Part shown: positions 49,859 to 62,510 of the stretch, piece after piece
Layout of the letters: each line of letters opens with the position of its first letter
Position numbering within the stretch: the first letter of the stretch is position 1
Notes under the pieces: model-generated
Database searches by the model: none
What the model was told of the DNA's origin: nothing
What the model saw: the letters and a program-made list of their open reading frames with translations, nothing else
Made by a program: the position numbers and the translations under genes
Source: Yponomeuta sedellus
Taxonomy: Eukaryota; Arthropoda; Insecta; Lepidoptera; Yponomeutidae
Reading direction: 5' to 3'
Length of the DNA stretch: 64,000 bases
Assembly: GCA_934045075.1 (NCBI GenBank)
Contig: OW203723.1
Coordinates: 19,638,035-19,702,034, forward strand

Positions 49859-50407
49859 TTAAAGCGCTACGCGTTGCTTACTACCGCCACCAATGAAAAA
49901 TAATCATAACTTGTTTTGTTATACGTTTTTTTTTCAAAAAGTAAACATCATAAGTAAACGTGTTCTTGAGTGGAGATCGCGACTCAGCAAACGTAGTGTA
50001 GGACGCCCTCCGACCAGGTGGGATGACGATCTGCGAAAAACTGCCGGCAGATGCTGCATGCGGCAAGCTTAAGACAGGGCGCTATGGCGCTCATTAGGGG
50101 ACGGCTATGTCCAGCAGTGGACTAGGTACATAATATAGCCTCAAGAAGAGAAGAAGAAGAAACATCATAAATCTTAACCACTATGACACCTATTTTAGGA
50201 CCTACAGTCTAGAACCTAGGATCAACAATCTAGGACTTTAATCGATTTTCGCCGCCAAAACGGCCGTTGTTAGCGGCCTAGGCTGCATGTCCTAAAAATA
50301 GTTATTAACAAAATTAAGATTTTTTATGTTTACTTTTGGAAAAAACGTATTGTAAAACAAGATTTTTATTCCATTGGTGCGCTAGTTAGCACCCCTAAGC
50401 GCCTTAA
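49859..50407. mobile_element. MITE copy of the 12.7-kb family, split by a LINE insertion
   Basis: Left end 'ttaaagcgctacgcgttgct' with 'ccgccaccaatg' and right end 'cattggtgcgctagttagc' plus 'ccttaa'. The interior shares 'agaacctaggatca' and 'ctaaaaatagttatt' with 12737-13034. An RTE fragment (49954-50159) sits inside, flanked by an 11-bp duplication. Confidence 0.75.
49954..50159 (+). mobile_element. RTE-type LINE 3' fragment inserted in a MITE
   Basis: Same 3' end family as at 15.5 kb ('gtgtaggacgccctccgacc' to a GAAGAA tail). It is flanked by an 11-bp direct repeat 'aaacatcataa' at 49943-49953 and 50160-50170. The repeat is a target-site duplication, which fixes both ends of this 206-bp insertion. 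Confidence 0.85.
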
Positions 50408-51167
50408 CTGTATTCCTAATTTTTATAACATTATGTTATCTTTCAACCATCTACGTAGATGGTGTAATGTAATGAAACGTCAACAGTGAAATCAACTGCC
50501 ATTTTGTAAACAGGGATATTTCTGAAATGCGCAATTTCTGAAACACGTCGATTAGAGTTTGTAATTTGGTGAGATTTTCCATAAAAATAAGAATTTACGT
50601 TTTTTCTGCTTTAGACCACTACTGATTGATAGGTAATAAAACTTATTCATAAAATCATAGGTACCTATACTATACAGTGTACATAACAATTGAATTTTTA
50701 ACATAGGAATTTTTAAGTAAAAACTTAGCATAAACCTTTGAAACCTTCCTAAAACTTAGGAATAAACCTATATTTTAGGCTTCGTATGTAAAAAAATAAC
50801 AATTATTACGGAAAAATGGGACAAAACCATTTATTTATTGCCATTGTTTTTTTTTTGTTCATATGTTTGGTAGAATCAGGTATCCGAGTTATTGCGTTAA
50901 ATACGTATATTGTCGCAGTCTCTACATATATACGGAAAAAAATGTTATAAATGGCAAACTCTATTTGACATGTTTCAGGAACCTTCGATAGTATTTTAGA
51001 GATAATCTTGTCTATAGGGTGTGATAATACGTTTTTTTTAATTAGTCACGGTTGTATTCCGCTGGGAAAAGCCCCCCCCCCCCTCCTTCCATCATAATAC
51101 GAATCATTTATCCATAAGATCTACTGGGACATCTTTTATGTTTCAAAGGCTTCGGTTTATTCGCCTC

Positions 51168-51209
51168 AGTATAGTGGGACCGTGATAAAAATCACGGTCC
51201 CACTATACT
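51168..51209. repeat. 18-bp perfect stem-loop
   Basis: 'agtatagtgggaccgtga', loop 'taaaaa', then the exact complement. It is isolated in the GEF intron and may be a tiny palindromic insertion. Confidence 0.7.
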
Positions 51210-52315
51210 TCTTAAAATGAAATAGGAACTGTCGACCGTTTCTTAGCTACAGCTGGGAGAGTCAATTGCAAGTTGTGTGGTATAAGGTTCCACGTTTTGA
51301 GGTCGTCGTCCCCTTTCTCGGAAAATGAGGGTGCCACAAGATAGCTCCCATTTATGTTCCCATGCGGTTAAACTTGCCTCGAGTGCACTTGTCAGCCTAT
51401 GCGCGGTTTGTGGTTGCGCATTCTTTCATGCATGCATCTCTCTATACTTATTCAATATCTTTCGTCAACGCTTTTTGCCTCAACACTTGATCAGACTAGA
51501 TAGAATCTGAGATACCGTGAAAAAATAAATCCACGAAAGTCAGAGACGATCTCAAATGTTGCAGAAATAATTGCTCCGAGCGGCATGCAGAGTTAGTTTT
51601 AATTGCTACCTTCGATTTCCCACGTAGACCCAGACACAAAACCCACCTATTAAGAGTACCTCACAAGCATATTGCGGCCTGATATACAACCATACCGTTT
51701 CGGGTAGAGAGAAAGTGAAATGATCACTAAAATGTTTTGGCTCGTTTAATATGGCGACAGTCGTGAGTTTTACCGAAAGAATTTCGAACCAGTAGGCGTC
51801 AAAGATAGTCTGTGCACAGGTTCATGTGATTGTATTGAATTGACATCATTGGACGTCCTTTTCCTGTTATTATTAAAGTCGAATTGCCTGTAAATTATAG
51901 TAAATAAATTGGGATCGAGACCTCTTGACTTCTTCTTGGGGTCTACAGTGTAGAAAATATCTCTTTTTTCATTATTCATACGATTGTACATTTAACATTG
52001 CATAGTAGGTACACTTGTGGCACTTGCTCCGCAATATAAATAAATACAAATAATGTTTATAGTTACGTCGTCATGTAAATGCAAAGTTACCGCAATATGA
52101 TACTTAAATCTATCCATTTTATTTTTGATGTTCATTCTGAAAAATTGTTGAATCTTCGCTGGCCCGCCCAACTTGAAAGCCATAAATATGCGCATGCGCT
52201 CCCGACTGCACAGCGTGATTTTTAACACAGTATTATCAGCCGTAACAGTTACTGTTGTCAACAGTGACGTAATCACGGGACCGGTTGGGTAGCTTATTAT
52301 TGTGGCGACAATAAG

Positions 52316-52505
52316 AAGACAAAATCGCGACTCGGCAAACGTAGCGTGGGACGCCATGTGAGCAAGTAGAGCGATGAAATTCGCAAAGCGGTGGGTACTG
52401 GAAGAGAAGAGCCGAACATCGGTCTTAGGGGCGTGTCTTGGGAGAAGCCTATGTCCATCAGTGGACTGACACCGGATGATTTTGATGATGGTGATGAAGA
52501 AAAAA
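52316..52505 (+). mobile_element. Diverged RTE-type LINE 3' fragment
   Basis: Contains 'cgcgactcggcaaacgtagc', 'gcctatgtccatcagtggac' and a GATGATGGTGATGAAGAA tail. The middle part differs from the copies at 15.5 and 50.0 kb, so it belongs to another subfamily. Confidence 0.7.
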
Positions 52506-54267
52506 ACACATTACCCTTCTTGGGCTTCGCCGCAGTCGGGTAATAAGGAGGTTGATGGCGGTGTTATGCAGTGGAGCCTTATCCTGGCTGCCCTATTTAA
52601 ACCATTTTGTAGAGGGTGGTTTTAAAAATGGGCAATTTAGGTACCACATCTTGTATTCCATGAGCTTTTTCTCAGTTTTATATTTTTTTAAATACCAGGG
52701 TCAATTTTAATAAATTCGCGCTTTGCATGTGAGCAGCCATGACCCGGAGCGCTCTATAAATGCTGCTCTAGCAATGGCGTAGCTTTTAGTAAATCATTGT
52801 CCTACTTAGTCTATGTGGACTATGAATGACACAACTTTTTTGGTTCATCTATTTTGGCGTGGTTCATTTTCATTTGGTTGCATCACCTATCAAACAACGC
52901 CATTACAAAGCAGAAAACGCGCGAAATATTTTTGTTAACAAATTTGTAAATTATAGGAATGTAATTCTTAAGACCTCTGTACAGGTGTATATGATTAATT
53001 TTTTATGACGTGAGAGACCGTATGCTTGATTGTTGTATATATATGTGCGCAAATTATTATCTGATAGTAATCTTTATCGTCAGTTAAAGAGTTAAACGTT
53101 TTATAATGAGGTCTACCGTGTAAATAGCTACACCGTTAGTGAGCACACTTCTAGTGAACAAATCAATTTGTTCTGAACACAATAGATAGCGGTTTCAATG
53201 CCATATCAATCGACGACGATAGAGCTTTTAGGTCGGCTCTATCTCGCTCTTTTTGTACAGTCGACACCATCTTTACTCACATGAACTCTACTCAGTAACG
53301 CTACGGACGACTTTACAACTAATATACACTCATTTTCTATACTATATTTATATAATACAAAGTCAGGTTAGTTTTATTGCACTTGGCTCCGCTGGTAATG
53401 AAAGAATAACTTAAAATAAATATAATAATAACTTCAATCCAACACATTGTCGTTCCAAATTATAATACCATGTGTCATGATAACCAGGCAATGAAATAAC
53501 AAACATGGCTAGAAAGACAAACCCAGATTGAGGTAAAGTGTAAAATTATACGGTGGCTGAAATCAAACTAGACATAATAGCAGTCTTAAGGCTCAGTAGA
53601 ATTCATGCTACCATTGCTGTTAAAATATTAGGTTCATATAGTGCAAATGTCATCCCACTATCGTAACAGCCCACTCGACCACGTAGTTATGGGCTTTATT
53701 AAGACCAATACACCCAAAGCGGGTTGCCGACGTCAAGTAATGTCAATGACTATTCACATTATTATGCATTATAGTGGCCGGTATCATGCGCAAAGATACA
53801 AACCCTTAAAACTTAAGTTCGTATCGGACAATGTAGGGTTCCGTAGTTGGAGGGGTTTCTTCATTGAAGTAAAAGTGAAGGAAGTTGAGAGTAAGAGTGA
53901 GAAATGTTTTATTTATCTACTATAACACCACATTCATTACAATGTTAAAAGCAACATGCACGCCAACACAACTTTACTTTACTCAATTTGTTCCTTATTT
54001 TCCTCTTTACTTGTTTTTAATTATGTGCTACTACTCTGATTTTTTTTCAAGTGGCCGTTTAGCCAAGGGGATGCTCTTTTTTAACAATGCGCTTTATTTC
54101 TTAATATGTCACAAAGGGATATTTGAATCGAAAAACGGCTTTCCTGCACCCTGAATATTTTAAAACGTCCAATCCAGCAATAGGCTACACTCTGAGACGG
54201 GCAAAAAATCATCACTAATTTAGGTGTAGGGGGTACCCTAAAAATAAATAAGGAATCACATCAGCAT

Positions 54268-54315
54268 TTTCTGGTTGGGCAATAAAAGTGTTCTCTATGT
54301 ATCTATCTTTCTATC
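54268..54315 (+). mobile_element. Short retroelement 3' end, same family as at 32.4 kb
   Basis: Contains 'ctggttgggcaataaaagtg' and 'ttctctatgtatctatc', a diverged and very short copy of the tail seen at 32.4 and 55.7 kb. Confidence 0.65.
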
Positions 54316-55683
54316 AGCACATTATATGCTCTGGCATATGCTAATGTGCTAAGTCATTTACTAAGTTCGTTTGAGTGAGTTTTGTATTAACTAAAGTTAG
54401 CTACTATAACTGGTTGCTAACTTAAGTTGATACCAAATGTTGTTTCAGACACTATACTAATACAGTAATTATTGTAATATTCTTTTCCGAAGTCGCTTTA
54501 TAAACGAATATACGATGCCTTAATTTGATGAAATGGTTTTTGGGGTTTAGGTTAATTGAATAAATAACACTTTTTTGTATCCCCATATTATTATATCCAG
54601 AATTTGTATTTTACGAATTCAATGTTCTACAATTTACAGTTTTTACCTATTGTCAGTTGTGCGTGCGAAATGTTAATAGGTAAAAACCGCTGAAAGGTTT
54701 CACTTCCAGGATGCATTTGCCGAATTTTATTATCTTTCATTCCTTAAAACATCGCCTTCCATCATCGTCGTCGCTTTATTGTGAAACTCCGAAACAAAAC
54801 TGTTTTGTTAGTCACTGCATACTTTTGTAAGGATGTAACTATGCTTTCTTTTTACCTAAGTTCGCCAGTAAATTCGAAAGAAAATCGTCTGGCAAATGAC
54901 AAAAGCGTGTTGTTGGATAATGTGCCTGCCGTTACAACAATTTAGCAAAATCAAGTGAAAGTAAGCCTTACCCTGTGAAAAGTATTTACCAACATGACAT
55001 AAGAAACCTAATCAATTGTACAAAACAGCGGGGTGAAGCATAAATAAAGACAGCTAACGGCTCATGAAAGACACAAAAAAGTCACTTTGCATTTTATCGT
55101 AAATCATTGTAGTGAATAAAATAATTGATATCGGCATAGCGTAATCATCTAAGCCACGTCAAAGGCAGCCCGAGCACGCTTTCCTTAACAGGTTTTTAAA
55201 TAAGCTACACGGCGATTACATGGCTAATAATTAGCAAGTGGCCGGTAAACTATTTCTGCGCATAGAGAAATCGGAGACAGACTCGTATTGAAAACGACAT
55301 GTGAATAAACTTACGGAGACACGCACTTGTCATGGGAGACTTCACGAAGACTGTAATTAGCCCCAACAACGTTTCCCGTGGTAACTGGAAATTGATTCAA
55401 TCTAATGGAGAACTTGCACTAAAATGTTTTATTATAATAGGAGAGGACATGTTAAAAGATAAATAAAAGTGCTGAATGTTTTACTCTACTGCTAATAGTT
55501 TGCATGATATATCCTGTCGAACAGTCAATATCGTATAAAAACGTGGTACATTATCGTCACAATAAGCATGTAATGCCTTATAATATGTGAAGTGTTTATT
55601 GCTTTTTCAGTTATCTCGTAATGTTTTTTATGCATTCGACGCCTTTCTAAGAAAACGTTTTCATTAAAAAAATCTAATAAATT

Positions 55684-55775
55684 AGATAGATAGAAGAGAA
55701 CACTTTATTGCACAACCAGAAAAATATTACAACCATGATTTCTTAAATCTAATAATGTTATACAATAACTTTTTT
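55684..55775 (-). mobile_element. Retroelement 3' end, same family as at 32.4 kb
   Basis: On the minus strand it reads 'tagatttaagaaatcatggt', 'ctggttgtgcaataaagtgt' and a short CTAT tail, almost identical to 32405-32475. It is a truncated copy without the large array. Confidence 0.75.
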
Positions 55776-55860
55776 TATTATTTGAGCAACTTTTTTCGTT
55801 ATTTTTAACCTTTCCTAAGGTTATGTAAGTCTTATGGTGCAAAAGCAATGTACCTCCAAT

Positions 55861-55986
55861 CTAAGGTTGACATTCAGAGACGAAAACTGAAGCTAAGACC
55901 GGTCTCAGAAATGTCAAAATGTACGTGATTTGGACATTTATAAGACCAGTCTTTGCTTAGTTTTCGTCTCTGAATGTCAGCCTAAG
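55861..55986. mobile_element. MITE, about 125 bp
   Basis: The inverted ends pair 'gttgacattcagagacgaaa' with 'ttttcgtctctgaatgtcag'; the repeat continues inward with 'agctaagaccggtct' against 'gaccagtctttgctta'. No open frame. Confidence 0.7.
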
Positions 55987-58279
55987 TTAGACTTCAGTTC
56001 CCCTTTTGTGTTCCCATTATTGTTAACGCCACTTCACATTCCGTGACTGCGTTACGTCTAAGTAGCTTTGATTTATGCCACCAATTAGACTCTTTTATTT
56101 AGTTTCCTGGACGAACCAATGATTATTGACTTTCATTCCAACCGGACTTCCTAGGTGATTGAAAAGAAAGCCTTTCATAATAGTTTCCCAATACCCGTAG
56201 AAGATCCTTCATCCACAACGTATCTCTTTATAGGAATAGCAGCCAAACGAGATACTTATGTCAAAGACTCTGAACGAAAACCGGTGTGGAGAAAAGCTAT
56301 TACCGGCTTTGATGTAAATAAAATGCTAATGATCGTTAAAATAGCGCTATAAATAAAGTAAGGAGTGAAAGGGTTTGCCGAAATTGTGGTAAGCTCTGCC
56401 TACCCCTCGGCATGCAGGCGTTAATTTATGTAATGTTATGAGTGAATGGGTTAAGTGATCCTAATTCATATACGTGAGGTCGTAGTTCGTGGTTCACTCT
56501 GAGGTTCAGCAACTCATGGGCTGACGTAACAAGTACTTCCGCTCAAGAGATCCCTACCTATCAGTGTACATAACGTAATACAAAATATACATAATCGTTA
56601 TTAATAAATAAATCACCATAATCTCCAAAGTGCGCTCGAGGAAGCGACTCTACATTTCTGTCACACCACACACGTTTCCGTTTGAGAGAAATCTTTCTAC
56701 GGCGCAATAATTTGCTTCATTAAATGCGGTGTCTTAGGGCTTGATCGGATTTTATATTCATGCCCAAGCTGTCTATACTGGTAGCCGCTTGAAAGATGGA
56801 ATTTCAAGAGAGATCACCGTAGAGATCCACTCCGTTGTACCTAATGATGACAAGGTCGCAAGCAGAAACAACATTACAAAACAATATTTCGTAATCAAAC
56901 TATCGTCGGTTAACCTATCACGACATCATCGTATCGACAGAACTCGATATTGAGACAAAGTCGTTCGTTAACACACTTTGCGAATTCGTTCATTTCACTC
57001 GAGATGCCTACTATCAAGGTCGTTGGCGAAAAAAACAGTGGAGTTTCGATTAATATGCACAAAGTTTCTTTTTGATACTGGCACACTTGCCGAGTTGAAA
57101 TGCTTTCGGTAGGTACAACCGGTTGCGCTGATACTGATAGCTCCCTGCGTGATCGCGACCGAGAATTATTTCCTCGCAGAACCGTACTCTCTGTACGGTC
57201 ATCCGGGTCACTGCAATTTATATTCCACGGTGTATCAATTGTACTTTTCACAAATGTTTTGGAGGCATTTCTCGGAGACCTCATTTTGTTGTCCTTTCAC
57301 TGCAGGCGCGACTGCGCTGCGCCTTATCGTATCGTTAAAATTACGCTTTTACTATCATGATGACGATGTGACCTAATTACGTAATTAGTTATCCGATGCC
57401 TTTCTTGGTTCTGACTTTACTAATGTATATTGTATACTATGCTGCTCAAAAAAATTAGGTGAACAAGATTTCAGAGTGGAACAAAATAATTTTTTTTTGT
57501 TTTTTTACTATAACTATCCACCAAATATGGACTTAAAATGACTTTGTTCATGAAAATAAAAGAAAATCCAGTTCCTTATATGGTGGCCAAGAGGATACCT
57601 AGAAACAAAGATACGTTATTGAATTTTCTTAAATTTTTAGTTAGTTACCTACATAAGGTTCTCACAATGTGACTTTCAAGTCTTCTGAGTTTTGTTCTTT
57701 TAGAATGCTAGATTTCACTGGAACCTCGAGCAGTCACTCGAACTATGGCACATTATTATGTAGGAACTAAAGGTAGAATTACACAATATTTATCTGCTTC
57801 CGCAATAAGTACACTTAGAAGATTTTTTAAACCACTTCAAATGAGTTTTTTGTAACCAAAAGGTTAAAGAAATTCAATGGTTTCACTTTGTTTTTAGCTG
57901 CACATAGACTTTTCGCTACCAAATTAAGAACAACTAACCAAACCGATGAGTTTCTGTTGTTTCAGTTTTCGTAAAGGATGTTACTTTAATATTTAGTGGC
58001 CAGTCATAATTAAAAACCAAAGTAAAAAGTTTTACTAGACTTTGAATCTTATTCCCTTAAGTTTGGAGCAAATATTAATGCTTAGTACATAATATTATTA
58101 CTAGGTTTCAAAGTTAACAATGTCGAGAAAACTTAGGTATAGCCGAAACAAGGTTAAACTAAAAGTGTCAGTACAGAAGAGCGTCACAAGACTGAGTGTT
58201 GAATTAATAAAATTTATACCTTTTCACAAAAAAGTTGACGTCGTATTTTACTAGAGAAGTTTATAAATAAATAAGCGAG

Positions 58280-58345
58280 ATGGCGCAGAACATGGCCCAG
58301 TTATGGTCGGAGGTGATTGCTGATCTCTCCAGAACATTGAAGAAT
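58280..58345 (+). CDS. Candidate alternative first exon (22 codons)
   Basis: ATG at 58280 in a good context ('gcgagatgg') opens 22 codons beginning MAQNMAQLWSEVIADLS and ends in phase 0 at a near-consensus donor 'aagaat|gtaagt'. The peptide would form an amphipathic helix. It lies 3.6 kb upstream of the DH exon and matches it in phase, so it is a plausible short-isoform start. It is too short to rest on coding statistics; the strong donor and the parallel with the exons at 44213 and 61357 are the evidence. A small MITE begins 33 bp downstream. Confidence 0.45.
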
Positions 58346-58378
58346 GTAAGTATGGATAGCGAATCATGAATGCACTCT

Positions 58379-58520
58379 TACCCCCTTATTCATAATAGTC
58401 TGTTAACTTTAAGCAATGCTTATTCTCACTCTGTCCTCTTCTATTGACCTAAGTCAGAATGAAAGAGAACACTCTTTAGCAGCTGTTTTAAGCTAGCGGA
58501 CTATTATGAATAAGGGGGTA
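58379..58520. mobile_element. MITE, about 142 bp, with CCCCC-ended inverted repeats
   Basis: Left 'cccccttattcataatagtc' and right 'gactattatgaataaggggg' are perfect 20-bp inverted ends, flanked by TA on both sides (a likely target duplication). It lies 33 bp after the donor of the candidate exon at 58280. Confidence 0.8.
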
Positions 58521-61356
58521 AATATAAACTGTCCCGTTTTAGTCTATAAAGAATTTCCCAAAATCTCTTGCTAATCATTTTAAACTCATAATAAAAACAA
58601 GTCTCGATCATGTCGGCTACTAATTTGTGGATGTGGAATAGTTTGTTCTACCGTACAGTAATAACTGTGTTTACCACAGCATTCAATCTCAATGGTACCA
58701 TTGTAATTTGGCCTCCAATCCTTCTTATTACTTCTACCGTTGCCTGTCTAAATCCTAACTCTACATTCGAGGTGAAGACTATGTTTGTACACAGTCGTAG
58801 CACATCCTGCGATACTAACCCCTATTTCTACTGCCATAAAGCTCACGATTATCTTTTAGTGGTGGTGAAGTGATTAGTCTAACAGCTCCAGTAACGGGAG
58901 GTGCGTCCCGGTTAACTGAAGTCAGTTACGCAACTGTTATTCCTGTTTCCAAAGAGGTTGGGAGTATTGTTGATATCATGCTTGAATAATTGTCGTTTAT
59001 TGTTTTATACAGAACCGTAACCACGGATTCGTATAGTGGAACGTATGGAACGTATTTTGCAATATTATTATTTGATTTGATTTCAGTAAAACATTAAAAT
59101 TAAAAATAAATTATATAAGTACAATAAAACAATGCAGCCTAAACGTTGTATAATTAGTAATTATGAATATTATTATTAAATTGCAATAAAAAACACAATC
59201 ACTTAATTAATGACAAAATTCAACTGTGATAGACATCAAGTAGGTAACTGTGTAAGCTGGCAATCAAACGATGGATATGGCGAATAAACTACTTTGAGCA
59301 GGCTTTTTAGGTCTCCAAACAAAGCATTTTAGAAGAAACCTTGATATAGAATAGAATAGCCAAATGTAAATTCTCATTGATATTAATATCAGTTCTTAAA
59401 GAATACTTAACCGACATTTAGCTTAGCCTATACTACATGTATCTTTACGATGCATTGTAATTTATTAATATTTGTGAGAATTCGACTTCATTGAAAGGTC
59501 ATAACAATAATATTCTCTCACCGTGCTGTAATACGAGAAAGTAATGTTTGTTTTTTAATAATGAATGCATACAAATAATTCGGCCGAGGTTTATAATAAT
59601 TATATTCCATCGACGCAATCAGTGCATGAATCAAAGGTGCGCGAGCGCCTGCGTATAAACGTATGGTCAATCAGTTCAAGTGCACAGCTGCTGTCTTGGG
59701 GTCAGGGATTAATGTAAAATGTGGGGCGTTGGTTGGGGCGTATCGTATTTTCTGAGTAACTTTGGGCTTACAAACCGCTTCTCAACTCGCTAGGAAGGGA
59801 CCAAGAAATGTAAATAATTTTGATAATTACGATATTCATGGCATTTCTCTTTGTCAATGTCTTGATTGCTTCCTGGCTAGTATAACCAAGTGACGGCAAA
59901 AATATTCGTATATGTAACGAGTCATAAAATTCATAGATGTAAATTGTTAAAGAAAATGCGTCTTTATGCAAATGATACGTGAAAGAGCCACATTCTTTTT
60001 CTTTTGTTGGTTTTAATTTCAGTTTTTAGTAAAGTTTTCTTTTTGTGTCCCGTGGGTTTAGTATACAAGGCACGTGCTTCGCCGGCCTTTATTTCTTTTT
60101 GAAACGAAACAAAAGATTGCCACATGTTTCCGAGCAAATCATGAATATATTATACCATAACTCGGGTTCGTAGGACTCTACTTTGAATTTTGACGACCAA
60201 TGCACCTTGATATTTCAAATTCGAAAAGAATAAACGCCTTTCCAAATGAAAAAGAGTCTTAAAGACCAGGATTACAAAGGAGAGGCCGAATTTTTTGTCT
60301 GATAAGTATAATTACGTTCTGAGGGTAGTCTTCCCTGGCAGGTGTGCTGCTCTTCTACTACATAGAACTCACCGTAATAATTGTGCGCAGAGCACAGTTT
60401 ACACACACAAGCCTTACATCGGTGTGTAGTGGAAGCCGAGGCACATAACTGCACGTTTGCCCTTTCATACTTACAGTTGACTCGACTGACAAAATGCTCT
60501 CTATGACGCTTTTGCCTAATTGAAACTTAAAAAGGTGTCCATCCACGAGTTTCTGAATAAGGAATTTAACTAAGTAAATTATATTCCGAGTATTGAGTGA
60601 AATCCTCAATTCAGAAACCGACAGAAAGTCTTGCTATGTCTTCACCGTTCAGTGCTACTTTAGTTACATCACGGAACGTAAAATAGTACTTAATGCGCAG
60701 GTGTGCGTACTTACAATAAAAAATATGGCACCAGTTTTAACAATTAAAATAAAAACTGCAAAATCTTGAATGTGCTAAAATTTTACTGCCTACCTCCAAT
60801 AGCTAAAGTGCAATAACACATTATTTTGCGTGCGTCAAACTATATCCCAAAACTATTAAAATTTACGATTCGCAAAATGGCCTCCAATAGACTTTAAAGC
60901 CGGAAATGTTCCATTTCTTTGTCACAGTCATCACAGAACATTCCCGAAGTAAACAATGAGATGAAAACTACGTAAGAGATTTAGTATTGTTCTAAGAGAG
61001 AAACAAAAGACAGAGGTAATCGAGCAGCATTCCCAACGGTTCGACTGTAACGGAATGGAGGCACCTACTTTTTTATGTCCCTAACGTATTCCCGCACCCC
61101 TCGCATCCCAAGTTGTTAAGTTCCTTATTCTTACGCTGTTTTGGAGACAGACAACATGTGGTTCAGTTTATTTTTAGATGCGCCGTGCTTTTTCTTTGAT
61201 TTGATATACTTGTGCTTTTCTTATGTTGTGAAATAAATATTAATTAGTTACGCGTTGATGTACCGAATATGTGCCCAAAATATGTGTTCTGTGAGCCTTT
61301 GGTTTGTGATGAAGATATAATCAAGGTTTAATATGTTTATGGTGGCCAAATAAAGT
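58521..61356. other. Right part of the 30-kb GEF intron
   Basis: AT-rich, with few repeats compared with the rest of the intron. Short frames at 58610-58873 (plus) and 60272-60609 (minus) show no family motif. The stretch before 61357 would hold the promoter of the third candidate first exon. Confidence 0.5.
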
Positions 61357-61428
61357 ATGGATGCCATCAGTGTGGTGTTGAAAACTGGTTACAAAATTGT
61401 TAAAGAGATATCAGAGCAGCATAAACTA
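61357..61428 (+). CDS. Candidate alternative first exon (24 codons)
   Basis: ATG at 61357 opens 24 codons beginning MDAISVVLKTGYKIVKEIS and stops in phase 0 at donor 'aaacta|gtaagt'. It sits only 566 bp upstream of the DH exon, which enters in phase 0, so splicing would give a GEF that begins with a short helix directly before DH. The upstream 170 bp are AT-rich and hold no other clear coding frame. It is short, so its support is the position, the phase and the consensus donor. Confidence 0.5.
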
Positions 61429-61994
61429 GTAAGTTTCTTGAATAAATCTAAGCTGGATTAAATACACATGTTCAGTGATTAAATATAATGGATCAAAAAG
61501 GAAGAAAATATTGTATTCGTCTTTTAACTCAAACTCGTTGAGAATGGCAGCGTCAAACTGTTAAGAAATTAAGCGTGCATTCAAGACGTCAAAACTATGG
61601 CATGTCGTGCCACAAAAACGTAAATAAACAAATGGAACTGTATATGGCAAAAAAATTATGAATGAAATCTACTTAAAAAGATAATTGTTACTGTGTAATA
61701 TCACTCATTTAATATTGAATTAATGTGCGACGTGAATTTAAAGCTCTATTGTTAACGTGCTTCCTTTTAAAAAGCAACACTAATCAAGTTCATAAAATTC
61801 TTTACAACTCTGGTTGGTGGGCGCAGATTCAAAAAACTCTATTGGCGGGTAAACTTCTCCTCCGAGTCTTTTCTATAGCCCTGGAATTCCAAAAATTCAA
61901 TATTCTTTAAGCGTAAATTCTCCATGTAATCCCAACTGAACCAAGAAAATTGTACCATTATCGCGCATCGTAACGTCTCCCCTTTCGTCCGCAG

Positions 61995-62129
61995 ATGGAG
62001 ACATTGGGTGGTTCAGAGATCTCAGGCGGCGAAGATGCGGACGCGCGGCGCGCGCGCCGGGGCCACGTGCTAGCTGAACTGCTGCAGACTGAACGTGCTT
62101 ATGTCCAAGAATTAGGCTCTATTATCACT
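61995..62129 (+). CDS. RhoGEF exon 12: start of DH (RhoGEF) domain
   Basis: Acceptor 'tttcgtccgcag' and donor 'atcact|gtaagt', 45 codons, phase 0 to 0. An acidic lead (METLGGSEISGGEDADA) is followed by RRGHVLAELLQTERAYVQEL, the first helix (CR1) of a DH domain: 'R-x-x-V-x-x-EL-x-x-TE-x-x-YV-x-x-L'. The conserved Glu of 'TERAYV' contacts the GTPase in known DH structures. The exon itself starts with ATG, so an internal promoter could also use it directly. The remaining DH exons are beyond the window; the next intron contains a transposase. Confidence 0.92.
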
Positions 62130-62510
62130 GTAAGTACTTACACACTGTCGTTGAAACCAATACCACAGTACAAATCAATACTGAGTTACGCAAAGTAAAA
62201 GGATGATGGGCACAAATGTATGGAACCTGGTCCTGGCACCAATCGGAATGAGTAATACGTCGTTGGAAAGGTATTTTTTTGTAGAATAAGAATAATCGAA
62301 GCGCTAGTCCCGATTTTCTGTCCAATTTGAGTAATCATACGTTAAAAGTTTTTTTTTATTTAATTTTTTTTCTGTTGTTTTAATTCTTTTTGATATTTTT
62401 TCGACATTGTATATCGATTTTAATTACAAATGATCAGCATTGATTATTATATTATCATTGTTTGTTTATTATCGAAGTAAATAAAACAAGTTCAGAGTAA
62501 GTTTTATCGT

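Larger units (their letters stand above)
44351..58279. other. Middle part of the 30-kb GEF intron
   Basis: Holds the SINE at 46.6 kb, the split MITE at 49.9-50.4 kb, a run of 12 C at 51071-51082, an RTE fragment at 52.3 kb, two copies of a retroelement tail and the MITE at 55.9 kb. The segment 56910-57376 has three long overlapping frames and is discussed as a finding. Otherwise AT-rich DNA without recognisable content. Confidence 0.55.
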
